NCBI RefSeq assembly: GCF_019175385.1
Contig: NC_083345.1
Coordinates: 41,996,098-42,060,097 of the forward strand
Length of the DNA: 64,000 nt
Direction: 5' to 3'
From: Lycium barbarum
Lineage: Eukaryota; Streptophyta; Magnoliopsida; Solanales; Solanaceae
Made by a program: the position numbers and the translations under genes. Every line of letters starts with the position of its first letter. Position 1 is the stretch's first letter. The notes beneath the pieces are model-generated. The model saw nothing but the letters and a program-made list of their open reading frames with translations. It was not told where the DNA came from and searched no databases. Positions 13,890-25,800 of the stretch are shown here, in pieces.

Positions 13890-15790
13890 AATGCTTAGAA
13901 AATCAAACAATTAAATCAATAATGATGGACTCATTGCCACATGCGTATCAACCCATTAGTGGGAGCAAATGAAATTATTGTACAGCAATATACTTAATAC
14001 TTATATATTAAAATAAGATAGAATTTAATTACTTTTTCATTTTTCCCTTACTCTAATAAATGTGAAAAGAGATTAATGTCATAAAATAAAAAATAATATT
14101 AAATGGAGATCAAATAATTAATAAGCTAAATTAGTGAAATCATAATTCTAATTGACGTTTCCTTAAAAACCGTGTAAAACACAACATGACAAGTAAAATG
14201 AGTTAAACAAAAAATATTTACTAAAAATTAAAAAATAGAAGTTCTTCATGGCCTCATATTAAACACCAACCAGTATTAAAAAAAAACAAAAGTGGAACCC
14301 ACCACATCCAAACTCTTGGGAAAAAAATGTGGGCCCCATATATATTAAACAACAACTAATATTAAAAAAACAATGAATCTCATATTAAAAAAATAAAAAA
14401 TGTTAAAAAAAAAAAGTGCTTAGAAAATCAAACAATTAAATCAATAATGATGGATTCATTGTCACATGCGTATCAACCCATTAGTGGGAGCACATGAAAT
14501 TATTATACAGCAACATACTTAAAATACTTATATATTAAAATAAGATAGAATTTAATTACTTTTTCATTTTTTCCTTACTCTAATAAATGTGAAAAGATAT
14601 TAATGTCATAAAAGAAAAAATAATATTAAATAGAGATCAAATAATTAATAAGGTAAATTACTGAAATTATAATTCTAATTGACGTTTCCTTAAAAAACAT
14701 GTAAAAAACAACATGACAAGTAAAATTTGTTAAACAAAAAATATTTACTAAAAATTAAAAAATAGAAGTTCTTCATTTAAATAGAAAATCAAATTTCTAC
14801 TTCGTTTCATCTTAAACATATAAAATTAATATAATAATTTGAATTAGAATTATCCAAATCAATTTTGATAAAATAATTATATGTATTACTTTACTATTAC
14901 TACTATATAGAAGAGCTAGTTTATAGAGGCAAGATCGTCGTCCGTGTTCGGTCCTATTTTTTTATTTAAGAGTAAAAAAAATCCTTTGTGGTCCCACCCA
15001 CTTTTTTATTTAAGGCAAAAAAAATGACGTTTTATACTTTATATTACCAACTCTTCTAAAAAATAGATAGAAATACTTTATTATATTTTTATTTTTCTAC
15101 TATATAGAAGCATCGGTTTACCCATGCTTCGTCGACAGTTACTCTTAAAAAAAAAAAAAAACAAACTGGACCCCACCCTCCCCAAACTCATGAAATAAAA
15201 GTGGACCCCACCCTCTTCAAACTCATTAAAAAAAATGGACCCCATATTAAAAAAATAAAAAGGCAACGTCAAAAAAAAAAAACGTGCATCCCATATACTA
15301 AAAAATCAAACAATATTCATATAATTCCCAAAGTATCCCCCATCAAGTTAATAATAGTGGATTCATTGTCACATGCATATTAACCCATTAGTGAGAGCAA
15401 ATGAAATTATTGCACAATAAAAAACATGGACCTCATATTATTACTTTTCTTCAAAATATTTAATTGTTGTATTTGCTATTCCGCCATGTCATTTATTTAT
15501 TATGTTTACTAAAATAAATATACTTAAAATATATATATTTTAAAAATAACATACAATTTAATTACTTTTTTATTTTTATTCTTACTCTAATAAATGTGAA
15601 AAGAGATTAAAATCAAATGAAGATCAAATAATGAATAAGATAAATTAGTCAAATTATAATTCTAATTCGTGTTTCCTTAAAAAACCATGCAAAAGACAAC
15701 ATGACAAGTAAAATGAATTAAACCGAGAATATTTATCAAAAATTAAAAAATAGCATTTCTTCGTTTAAATAGAAAATTAATTTCTACTTC
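13890..15790. repeat. Three direct copies of a Helitron-internal segment
   Basis: A segment of about 350-490 bp occurs near 13890-14240, 14415-14790 and 15300-15790. Shared words include ATGCGTATCAACCCATTAGT, TAGAATTTAATTACTTTTT, TCTAATAAATGTGAAAAGA and AATTGACGTTTCCTTAAAAA. Copies 1 and 2 are close; copy 3 is more diverged. This fits nested insertion or internal tandem growth of related Helitrons. Confidence 0.8.
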
Positions 15791-16191
15791 GTTTCGTTTC
15801 AAACATGTAAAATTAATTTAATAATTTGAATTAGAATTATCCAAATCAAAATTTGATAAAAAAATAATAATTATTTTACACTTTTAAATTAATAGAATTA
15901 AAATTGAAAGTATCAACTTATGCTTAAATATTGTTATTATTTTATCTCAAAGAGAAGAAAATAGTTTTCTTTTAAACAAATCTTCTCTTTTAAAAAGTAT
16001 TAATAAATTTTCGTAGCAAACACGAATAAAATAAAGTTTTAGATACGGAGCACAAACTACAATGTTATATTAATCGTATTTTGAACATAGTATGTATGTA
16101 TATATATATATATATTATCATTATCTAAACACAACTACATATACATAGATACACTATAATCCGAAATGTTGGGCCCGTGCTGACCATCTAG

Positions 16192-17458
16192 TTTATATAG
16201 ATAAAAGGAGAGTTGTGTAGCTTAATATTAAGCCAAGTTGCGTAATATGAACAAGCCACTTGGTAACAAATTTTATTTGCATTAATTAAAAAAGAAGTTA
16301 TTAATTGTAGTTCAAAATATTACCTAATTTAATAATCTAATATATATATATATATATATATATAAAAGGAGAGTAGTCTAGCTTAATATTAAGCCAAGTG
16401 GCGTAATATAAACAAGCCAATTGGCAATAAATTCTATTTGTATTAATTATAGAAGAAGTTATTAATTGTAGTTCAAAATATTACACAATTTAATAATCTA
16501 ATAATATCTATATTCTATATATATATATATATATATAAGGAGAGTAGTTCATCTTAATATTAAGCCAAGTGGCGTAATATAAATAAGCCACTTAGCAATA
16601 AATTCTATTTGCATTAATTATAGAAAACGTTATTAATTATAGTTCAAAATATTACCAAATTAAGCTAAGTGGAATAATATAAACAAGCCACTTGGCAGAA
16701 AATTCTATTTGCATTAATTATAAAAGAAGTTATTAATTATAATTCAAAATATAACCTAATTTAAGAATCTACTACTATTACAACTACTAATTTATATATA
16801 TATCTAAAAGAAGAGTAGTCTAGCTTACTATTAAGTCATGTGGCGTAATATAAACAAGCCACTTAGCAACAAATTCTATTTGCATTAATTATAGAAGAAG
16901 TTATTAATTGTAATTCAAAATATTAAAAAATTTAATAATCTAATAATATCTATATATATAAAAGGAGAGTAGTCTAGCTTAATATTAAGCCAAGTGACGT
17001 AATAGAAACAGGCCACTTGGCAACAAATTCTATTTGCATTAATTATAGAAGAAGCTATTAATTGTATTTCAAAATATTACCTAATTTAATAATAATAATA
17101 ATAATAATATATATATATATATATATATATCTATATAAAAGGAGAGTAGTCTAGCTTAATATTAAGCCAAGTGGCGTAATATGAATAAGCCACTTGGCAA
17201 CAAATTCTGTTTGCATTAATTATAGAATAAGTTATTACTTTTAGTTCAAAATATTACCTAATTTAATAAACTACTACTAATAATAATAATTAATCTATAT
17301 CTATCTTTATATAGATAAAAGGAGAGTAGTCTAGCTTATTATTAAGCCAAGTTGCATAATATGAACAAGCCACTTGGTAACAAATTTTATTTGCATTAAT
17401 TAAAAAAGAAGTTATTAATTGTAGTTCAAACTATTATCTAATTTAATAATCTAATATA

Positions 17459-17494
<36 letters not shown>

Positions 17495-17930
17495 AGAATA
17501 GTCTAGCTTAATATTAAGCCAAGTTGCGTAATATGAACAAGCCACTTAGTAACAAATTTTATTTGCATTAATTAAAAAATAAGTCATTAGTTGTAGTTCA
17601 AAATATTACCTAATTTAATAATCTAATAATATATATATATATATATAGCCACATGGCGTAATATAAACAAGCCACTTGGCAACAAATTCTATTTGCATTA
17701 ATTATAGAAGAAGTTAGCAATTGTAGTTCAAAATATTACATAATTTAATAATCTACTACTACTGCTAATAATAATAATAATAATAATTATTATTATTATT
17801 ATAATACTGAACTCACGTATTAAGCCAAGTTGCGTAATATGAACAAGCCACTTGGTAAAAAAATTTATTTGCATTAATTAAAAAATAAGTTATTAATTGT
17901 AGTTCAAAATATTACCTAATTTAATAATCT

Positions 17931-17972
<42 letters not shown>

Positions 17973-18327
17973 TAATTATTATTATTAGTAGTAGTAGTAT
18001 ATTATTAAATTAGGTAATATTTTAAACTGCAATTAATAACTTCTTTTATAATTAATTAAATTTAGCCACGTGGCGTAATATAAACAAGCCACTTGGCAGC
18101 AAATTCTATTTGCATTAATTATAAAAGAAGTTATTAATTGCAGTTTAAAATATTACCTAATTTAATAATTTACTACTACTACTTATAATAATTAATATAT
18201 ATATATATATATATATTAAACCAAGTGGCATAATATGAACCAGCCACGTGGCAACAAATTCTATTTGCATTAATTATAAAATAATTTATTAATTGTAGTA
18301 CAAAATATTTCCTAGTTTAATAATCTG

Positions 18328-18422
<95 letters not shown>

Positions 18423-18819
18423 TATTCTAGCTTAATATTAAACCAAGTGACGTAATATGAACAAGCCACTTGGCAACAAATTCTATTTGCATTAGTTATA
18501 AAAGAAGTTATTAATTGTAGTTCAAAATATTACCTAATTTAATAATCTACTATTACTACTACTACTACTACTAATAATAATAATAATAATAATGAACTCA
18601 CGTAATATACTAATACGATATTATCAACACATAGTTGTAGTAGTTGTTAATAATAATGATAATCTATGTATATATATATATATATAAGGAGAGAAGTCTG
18701 GCTTAAAATTAAGCCAAGTGGCGTAATTTGAACAAGCCACTTGGCAGCAAATTCTATTTTCATTAATTATAAAAGAAGTTATTAATTGTAGTTCAAAATA
18801 TTACCTAATTTAATAATCT

Positions 18820-18898
<79 letters not shown>

Positions 18899-19192
18899 GA
18901 GAGTAGTCTAGCTTAATATTAAGCCAAGTGGCGTAATATAAACAAGCCAATTGGCAATAAATTCTATTTGCATTAATTATAGAAGAAGTTATTAATTGTA
19001 GTTCAAAATATTACCTAATTTAATAATAATAATAATAATAATCTATATGTCTATATAAAAGGAGAGTATTCTAGCTTAATATTAAGCCAAGTGGCGTAAT
19101 ATGAATAAGCCACTTGGCAATAAATTCTATTGGCATTAATTAAGAAAGAAGTTATTAATTGTAGTTCAAAATATTACCTAATTTAATAATCT

Positions 19193-19250
<58 letters not shown>

Positions 19251-19509
19251 TTATAAAAGGAGAGTAGTCTAGCTTAATATTAAGCCAAGTGGCGTAATAT
19301 AAATAAGCCACCTAGCAATAAATTCTATTTGCATTAATTATAGAAAAAGTTATTAATTGTAGTTCAAAATATTACCAAATTAAGCCAAGTGGAATAATAT
19401 AAACAAGCCACATGGCAGAAAATTCTATTTGCATTAATTATAAAATAAGTTATTAGTTATAATTCAAAATATTACCTAATTTAAGAATCTACTACTATTA
19501 CAACTACTA

Positions 19510-19549
<40 letters not shown>

Positions 19550-20701
19550 AAAAGAAGAGTAGTCTAGCTTACTATTAAGTCATGTGGCGTAATATAAACA
19601 AGCCACTTAGCAACAAATTCTATTTGCATTAATTATAGAAGAAGTTATTAATTGTAATTCAAAATATTACAAAATTTAATAATCTAATAATATCTATATA
19701 TATAAAAGGAGAGTAGTCTAGCTTAATATTAAGCCAAGTGACGTAATAGAAACAGGCCACTTGGCAACAAATTCTATTTGCATTAATTATAGAAGAAGCT
19801 ATTAATTGTATTTCAAAATATTACCTAATTTAATAATAATAATAATAATAATATATATATATATATCTATATAAAAGGAGAGTAGTCTAGCTTAATATTA
19901 AGCCAAGTGGCGTAATATGAATAAGCCACTTGGCAACAAATTCTGTTTGCATTAATTATAGAATAAGTTATTACTTGGAGTTCAAAATATTACCTAATTT
20001 AATAAACTACTACTAATAATAATAATTAATCTATATCTATATTTATATAGATAAAAGGAGAGTAGTCTAGCTTAATATTAAGCCAAGTTGCATAATATGA
20101 ACAAGCCACTTGGTAACAAATTTTATTTGCATTAATTGAAAAAGAAGTTATTAATTGTAGTTCAAACTATTATCTAATTTAATAATCTAATATATATATA
20201 TATAAGTTATTACTTGTAGTTCAAAATATAACCTAATTTAATAATCTACTACTAATAATAATAATTAATCTATATCTATATTTATTTATATATATATATA
20301 TATAGTCTAGCTTAATATTAAGCCAAGTTGCGTAATATGAACAAGCCACTTGGTAACAAATTTTATTTGCATTAATTAAAAAATAAGTTATTAATTGTAG
20401 TTCAAAATATTACCTAATTTAATAATCTAATAATATATAAACAAGCCACTTGACAACAAATTCTATTTGCATTAATTATAGAAGAAGTTAGCAATTGTAG
20501 TTCAAAATATTACATAATTTAATAATCTACTACTACTGCTAATAATCATAATAATAATAATTATTATTATTATAATACTGAACTCATGTATTAAGCCAAG
20601 TTGCGTAATATGAACAAGTCACTTGGTAAATATATTTATTTGCATTAATTAAAAAATAAGTTATTAATTGTAGTTCAAAATATTACCTAATTTAATAATC
20701 T

Positions 20702-20742
<41 letters not shown>

Positions 20743-21293
20743 GCCACGTGGCGTAATATAAACAAGCCACTTGGCAGCAAATTCTATTTGCATTAATTAT
20801 AAAAGAAGTTATTAATTGCAGGTTAAAATATTACCTAATTTAATAATCTACTACTACTACTAATAATAATAATTAATATATATATATATATAAGGAGAGT
20901 AGTCTAGCTTCATATTAAACCAAGTGGCATAATATGAACCAGCCACTTTGCAACAAATTCTATTTGCATTAATTATAAAAGAATTTATTAATTGTAGTAC
21001 AAAATATTTCCTAGTTTAATAATCTGCTATATATATATATATATATATGAGAGTATTCTAGCTTAATATTAAGCCAAGTGACGTAATATGAACAAGTCAC
21101 TTGGCAACAAATTCTATTTGCATTAGTTATAAAAGAAGTTATTAATTGTAGTTCAAAATATTACCTAATTTAATAATCTACTATTACTACTACTACTACT
21201 ACTAATAATAATAATAATAATAATGAACTCACGTAATATACTAATACGATATTATCAACACATAGTTGTAGTAGTTGTTAATAATAATGATAA

Positions 21294-21356
<63 letters not shown>

Positions 21357-21484
21357 AGAGTAGTCTGGCTTAATATTAAGCCAAGTGGCGTAATTTGAAC
21401 AAGCCACTTGGCAGCAAATTCTATTTTCATTAATTATAAAAGAAGTTATTATTTGTAGTTCAAAATATTACCTAATTTAATAAT

Positions 21485-21517
<33 letters not shown>

Positions 21518-21920
21518 ATAATAATAATAAGTAATATTATAAAAGAAGTTATTAATTATAGTTCAAAATATTGCCTAATTTAATAATCTACTACTACTAA
21601 TACTACTACTACTAACAATAATAATAAATAATAATAATAAATTCTGTTTGCATTAATTATAAAAGAAGTTATTAATTGTAGTTCAAAATATTACCTAATT
21701 TAATAATCTACTACTACTATTACTACTACCACTAATAATCTATCTATATCTATATCTATATATATAAAAGGAGAGTAGTCTAGCTTAATATTAAACCAAA
21801 TTGCGTAATATGAACATGCCACTGGGCAACAAATTCTATTTGCATTAATTATAAAAGAAGTTATTAATTGTAGTTCAAAATATTACCTAATTTACTAATC
21901 TACTAATCTATATATCTATA
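16192..21920 (+). repeat. Helitron-5'-end-like satellite array, block 4
   Basis: About 30 units, nearly all on the plus strand, including partial ones (for example near 16670, 17650, 17820, 20435 and 21540). A higher-order duplication is visible: roughly 16363-18893 is repeated as 18894-21500, including unusual variants such as CAATTGGCAATAAA at the start, GTCATGTGGCG near 16838 and 19580, and TTAGCAATTGTAG near 17713 and 20487. One segment, 17970-18058, is inverted. Tails reach about 90 bp of (TA)n at 18330-18417. No coding sequence. Confidence 0.9.
17970..18195. repeat. Inverted array unit forming a large hairpin
   Basis: The left arm (17970-18058) is a unit tail in minus orientation: TAGTAGTAGTAG, AAATTAGGTAATATTTTAAA, CTGCAATTAATAACTTCTTT. 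The right arm (18115-18195) is the same in plus orientation. Arms are about 82 bp with a 56-bp spacer holding GCCACGTGGC. The second copy of the higher-order repeat (near 20711-20870) lacks the inverted arm. Confidence 0.85.
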
Positions 21921-24684
21921 TCTATATTATAATAAAAGAAAGATAGTCTAGCTTGATATTAAGCCAAGTGGCATAATATGAACAAGCCACTTGGCAACAA
22001 AATCTATTTGTCTTAATTTTAAAAAGAAATTATTGACATTATTAAATGAACTCACCTAATTTAGAGTATTTGATTGGAGAAATAGTACTAATTGATATTC
22101 TTGGATCTAATTTGTAGTAAAGAATACTCCTTTATATAGTAATGTTTTTGCCCCATTTTTCTATACCATATCAAAATAAAGATAATTAGAAATAAATAAG
22201 GTAATTAGAGATTGAAACTTACAAAGGAAAGGAGTAATATTATATGACAAATAATATTTATATGATTTCATTCGCGAACAAATCAAGGAAGCATGACAAC
22301 GATGAATCAGTAATAGAGTTGGAAAGAAATAATTAATTACCAATCAAATTAGACATATTTGGAAAAGAATATTATGATTAAGAGTCATTCCAAAATAAAA
22401 AATAATCAAAGTTTGAAAATATTAAAGTTCTCTGTCAAAGAAAAAGTGATTAATGTGATTGAAGACACCTTTAAAGATTGACTCTAAACCCTAATGAAGA
22501 CAGAAAAGAAGAGGTTTTACAAAGATCAAATGCTTTTCAATATTTTCCGTCGTGCTTCATTCCTAATGTTTTAGAGAGCTAAATCGCCTTCCTATCGATG
22601 AGGTGACTTCTCTTTTTTCTTCCTTTCCTTTTTTTTTTTTTTTGGTTGAAACTTTGAAAAAAATATTGTAACTACGAGCCAATATAGTGTTTGTTTTTTA
22701 GATGTGTCAAACTACGAGCCAATATAATTGTCAGATTTTTACAATGAAGTTTAAGATTTTTTTTAAAAAAATTATTATGTAGTAATGACCTTTTTGTCCT
22801 ATTTTAAATTCAAATGTACGTAATTAGTAGGATCTACAGGTGAATTTGAATATTATGAGGTCCATCATGTTGATGTAAGATGAAGGCTTTTTGCAATATT
22901 CTAATTGACATATGATTGCATTGTATGTAATTATGGATAAATAGTTTTGGTATTTTAATTTTAAGGGGTTTCCTGTTTGGTATTAGAACATAAAATACTC
23001 TCTTTAATATATTTACAAATAATTGATAATAGCTCCAACTGTTTTTCTTAGAAAACACTCATGGTCTTGATGTGTTAATTACCTCAAGTGGTCTAAAAGT
23101 GAATATAGTTAATTATTAACCAGTTTTTTATTTTTTATTTTTATTTTATGAACTTTTGCTTCTTTTTCTTTTCAGATCTCCAATGAGTTGTTGGGTAAAT
23201 ATAATTCATAAGACATTCTCAATACACTAATTAATTACCGAGGTTGGTCTTTGGAGTTCGAGCATTAGCCTTGAATCATCTTTACTATTCTTCGTAAATT
23301 CATATTTAAATCACTTTCTTAAGGAGTAGGAGACAATAAAGAATAGTTTGAAGAAGAAGTTAATTCCACGTCTTCGACAAAGAAGGACCATGTACTTTCA
23401 CTAAATATACGTGCAAAGAATGTGAAAACACTTATTGAGTAGTGAATAATATAAAAGTGAAAAAATATGTGTAATATATAATGGAAGAAACTATGACACT
23501 GAGACTAAAAATTACAATAATTTAATTGTAAATACATGATAAGATTCATCGTACTTTTCCACAGCGGCTTTATTGATTTGATTTTCACATTGATGATCCT
23601 TCTTTGATTTCTCAATTATTTTTCTCAAATGAAAGGAATAATCATTATTTGAAATTTTCAAGAAAAAAAAAAAGAATCGGAGTGATGATGGAAAATTATG
23701 TGTTTTTTGTGAATACATATGATAACGAATTTCCACATAGTTTACGCTTACAAATGCATAAATTAAATAGTATTGTCAAAATTAATTTTATAGCTTATTT
23801 AAGTAATTCATGCTTATTTTTTATTTAACACTTGAAAAATAAAAGTTCAAGTTTATCTAATTAACAAGCAATTGAAACCTATATGTTCTTGAGTGCACAC
23901 GAGCACATATGAATAATTTTTTGATTTTCATTTTTTTGGAAAGTGGCATAAAAAATAATCTATTACTATTTGTTGGTCCATTATTATAAGTTAAATAGTT
24001 TATGTTGGGAGATTAGGCAAAATGTTGGGGTGGGGGGGGGGGGGGGGGGAGGGCGTGGGGATGGGGAATGAGTTATTGCTCATATTCTACTCAAAATGTT
24101 TGCTCTAAAACTTTTAACAAATAAACTCTCAGAGTATAAAATTTATTAGCGTAAGAAATAAAAAATATTTTAGATTATATTATAATAGAAAAATTATATT
24201 ATGAACTGTGTAATGGAAGACTTAATAAATATAACCAAATTTAAAAATATTGAATATAAAGAAATTCAAGTATCACATTAAAAATTTAAGAACTAAATTA
24301 ATTTCTTATGTGAGTAACTCTAAAATATAGCATTTATAAGTTCTTTTGCTTTCCAAATCATATTTAGAAGTAAGTTACTTAACTAATAATTATGTCAAGT
24401 AAACCCATTATTTTATAATGATATGATCTTTTTTATGTGTTATAGATCAACAATTATTCAGGATTGTACAATGAACAGGGTTAATCATCACAAGATTTGG
24501 ATTTTGTTAAAATAATATAATCTAATGTGTTAAAATAAGAAAAGTTATAATTAAAATTGCACATATTATTAATTTATAGATGTTAATGATATATTTTTTT
24601 TATTATATCAAGCAAATAAGGTGATAATTTTTTATGATTAGTTTCATTGACACCGGCCGCGCATTGCGCGGGTACGGATACTAG
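21921..24684 (+). mobile_element. Non-autonomous Helitron A (array-family 5' end)
   Basis: The 5' end is TCTATATTATAATAAAAG, followed directly by an array unit (palindrome variant GCTTGATATTAAGC, stem GCCAAGTGGC / GCCACTTGGC), then unique sequence. The 3' end has the stem CCGCGC-ATT-GCGCGG at 24657-24671, a 9-base spacer and CTAG at 24681-24684, followed by T. That is a textbook Helitron terminus. No Rep/helicase ORF is seen. The body of about 2.5 kb is AT-rich with T and G homopolymers (G run at about 24032-24050) and no ORF I would support. A new array unit starts immediately after the 3' end. Confidence 0.8.
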
Positions 24685-25103
24685 TATATATATAAAAAGA
24701 GAGTATTCTAGCTTCATATTAAGCCAAGTGGCATAATATGAACCAGCCACTTGGCAACAAATTCTATTTGCATTAATTATAAAAGAAGTTATTAATTGTA
24801 GTACAAAATATTACCTAATTTAATAATCTTCTACTACTATTACTACTACTACTACTACTAATAATAATAATAATAATAATGAACTCACGTAATATACACA
24901 TACGATATTATCAACACATACTAATAATAGTTGTTAATATATATATATATATATAAAAGGAGATTAGTCTAGCTTAATATTAAGCCATGTGACATAATAT
25001 GAACAAGCCACTTAGCGGGAAATTCTATTTGCATTAATTATAAAAGAAGTTATTAATTGTAGTTCAAAATATTACCTAATTTAATAATCTACTAATAATA
25101 ATA

Positions 25104-25190
<87 letters not shown>

Positions 25191-25602
25191 GGGAGATTAG
25201 TCTAGTATTCTAGCTTCATATTAAGCCAAGTGGCATAATATGAACCAGCCACTTGGCAACAAATTCTATTTGCATTAATTATAAAAGAAGTTATTAATTG
25301 TAGTACAAAATATTACCTAATTTAATAATCTTCTACTACTACTACTACTATTACTACTACTAATAATGAACTCACGTAATATACTAATATGATATTATCA
25401 ACACATATTTGTAGTAGTTGTTAATAATAATAATAATCTATATATATTTATAAGGAGAGTAGTCTGGCTTAATATTAAGCAAGTGACATAATATGAACAA
25501 GCCACTTGGTAGCAAATTCTATTTCCATTAATTATAAAAGAAGTTATTAATCGTAGTTCAAAATATTACCTAATTTAATAATCTACTACTACTACTAATA
25601 AT

Positions 25603-25634
<32 letters not shown>

Positions 25635-25763
25635 AACTCACACAATATACTCATACGATATTATCAACACATAGTAGTAGTAGTTGTTAATAATAATAAT
25701 GAAAATAATAATGAACTCACTTAATATATTCATATGATATTATCAATACATATTAGTAGAGTT

Positions 25764-25800
<37 letters not shown>
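24685..25800 (+). repeat. Helitron-5'-end-like satellite array, block 5
   Basis: Four to five units (palindromes or variants near 24710, 24970, 25212 and 25460) separated by the GAACTCACGTAATATAC module and (CTA)n/(TAA)n tracts, plus a (TA)n tract at 25100-25187. The block sits exactly between the 3' end of Helitron A and the 5' end of Helitron B. Confidence 0.88.

Larger units (their letters stand above)
12660..16191 (+). mobile_element. Non-autonomous Helitron 2 (with nested copies)
   Basis: Begins TCTACTATTTAGAAGAGTGA at 12660 and ends GGGCCCGTGCTGACCATCTAG at 16191 followed by T (last 20 bases quoted from the second G would suffice: GGCCCGTGCTGACCATCTAG). There is no Rep/helicase frame. 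The body is AT-rich with many A and C homopolymers and repeated words GTGGGCCCCATATTAA and AACACCATGC. At least two further 5'-like ends occur inside (TACTATATAGAAGAGC near 14903, TCTACTATATAGAAGCATCG at 15096) and two hairpin modules at 13464-13510 and 13669-13715. The satellite flanks would rejoin as in the paralogous site near 5160-5200. Boundaries are good to a few bases. Confidence 0.72.

Noticed and set aside
22560..22740. Possible captured gene leader in Helitron A (CT-rich stretch and a duplicated AACTACGAGCCAATATA word).
   Set aside because: No open frame or recognisable protein follows; only the 17-bp word repeat (near 22670 and 22710) is certain.
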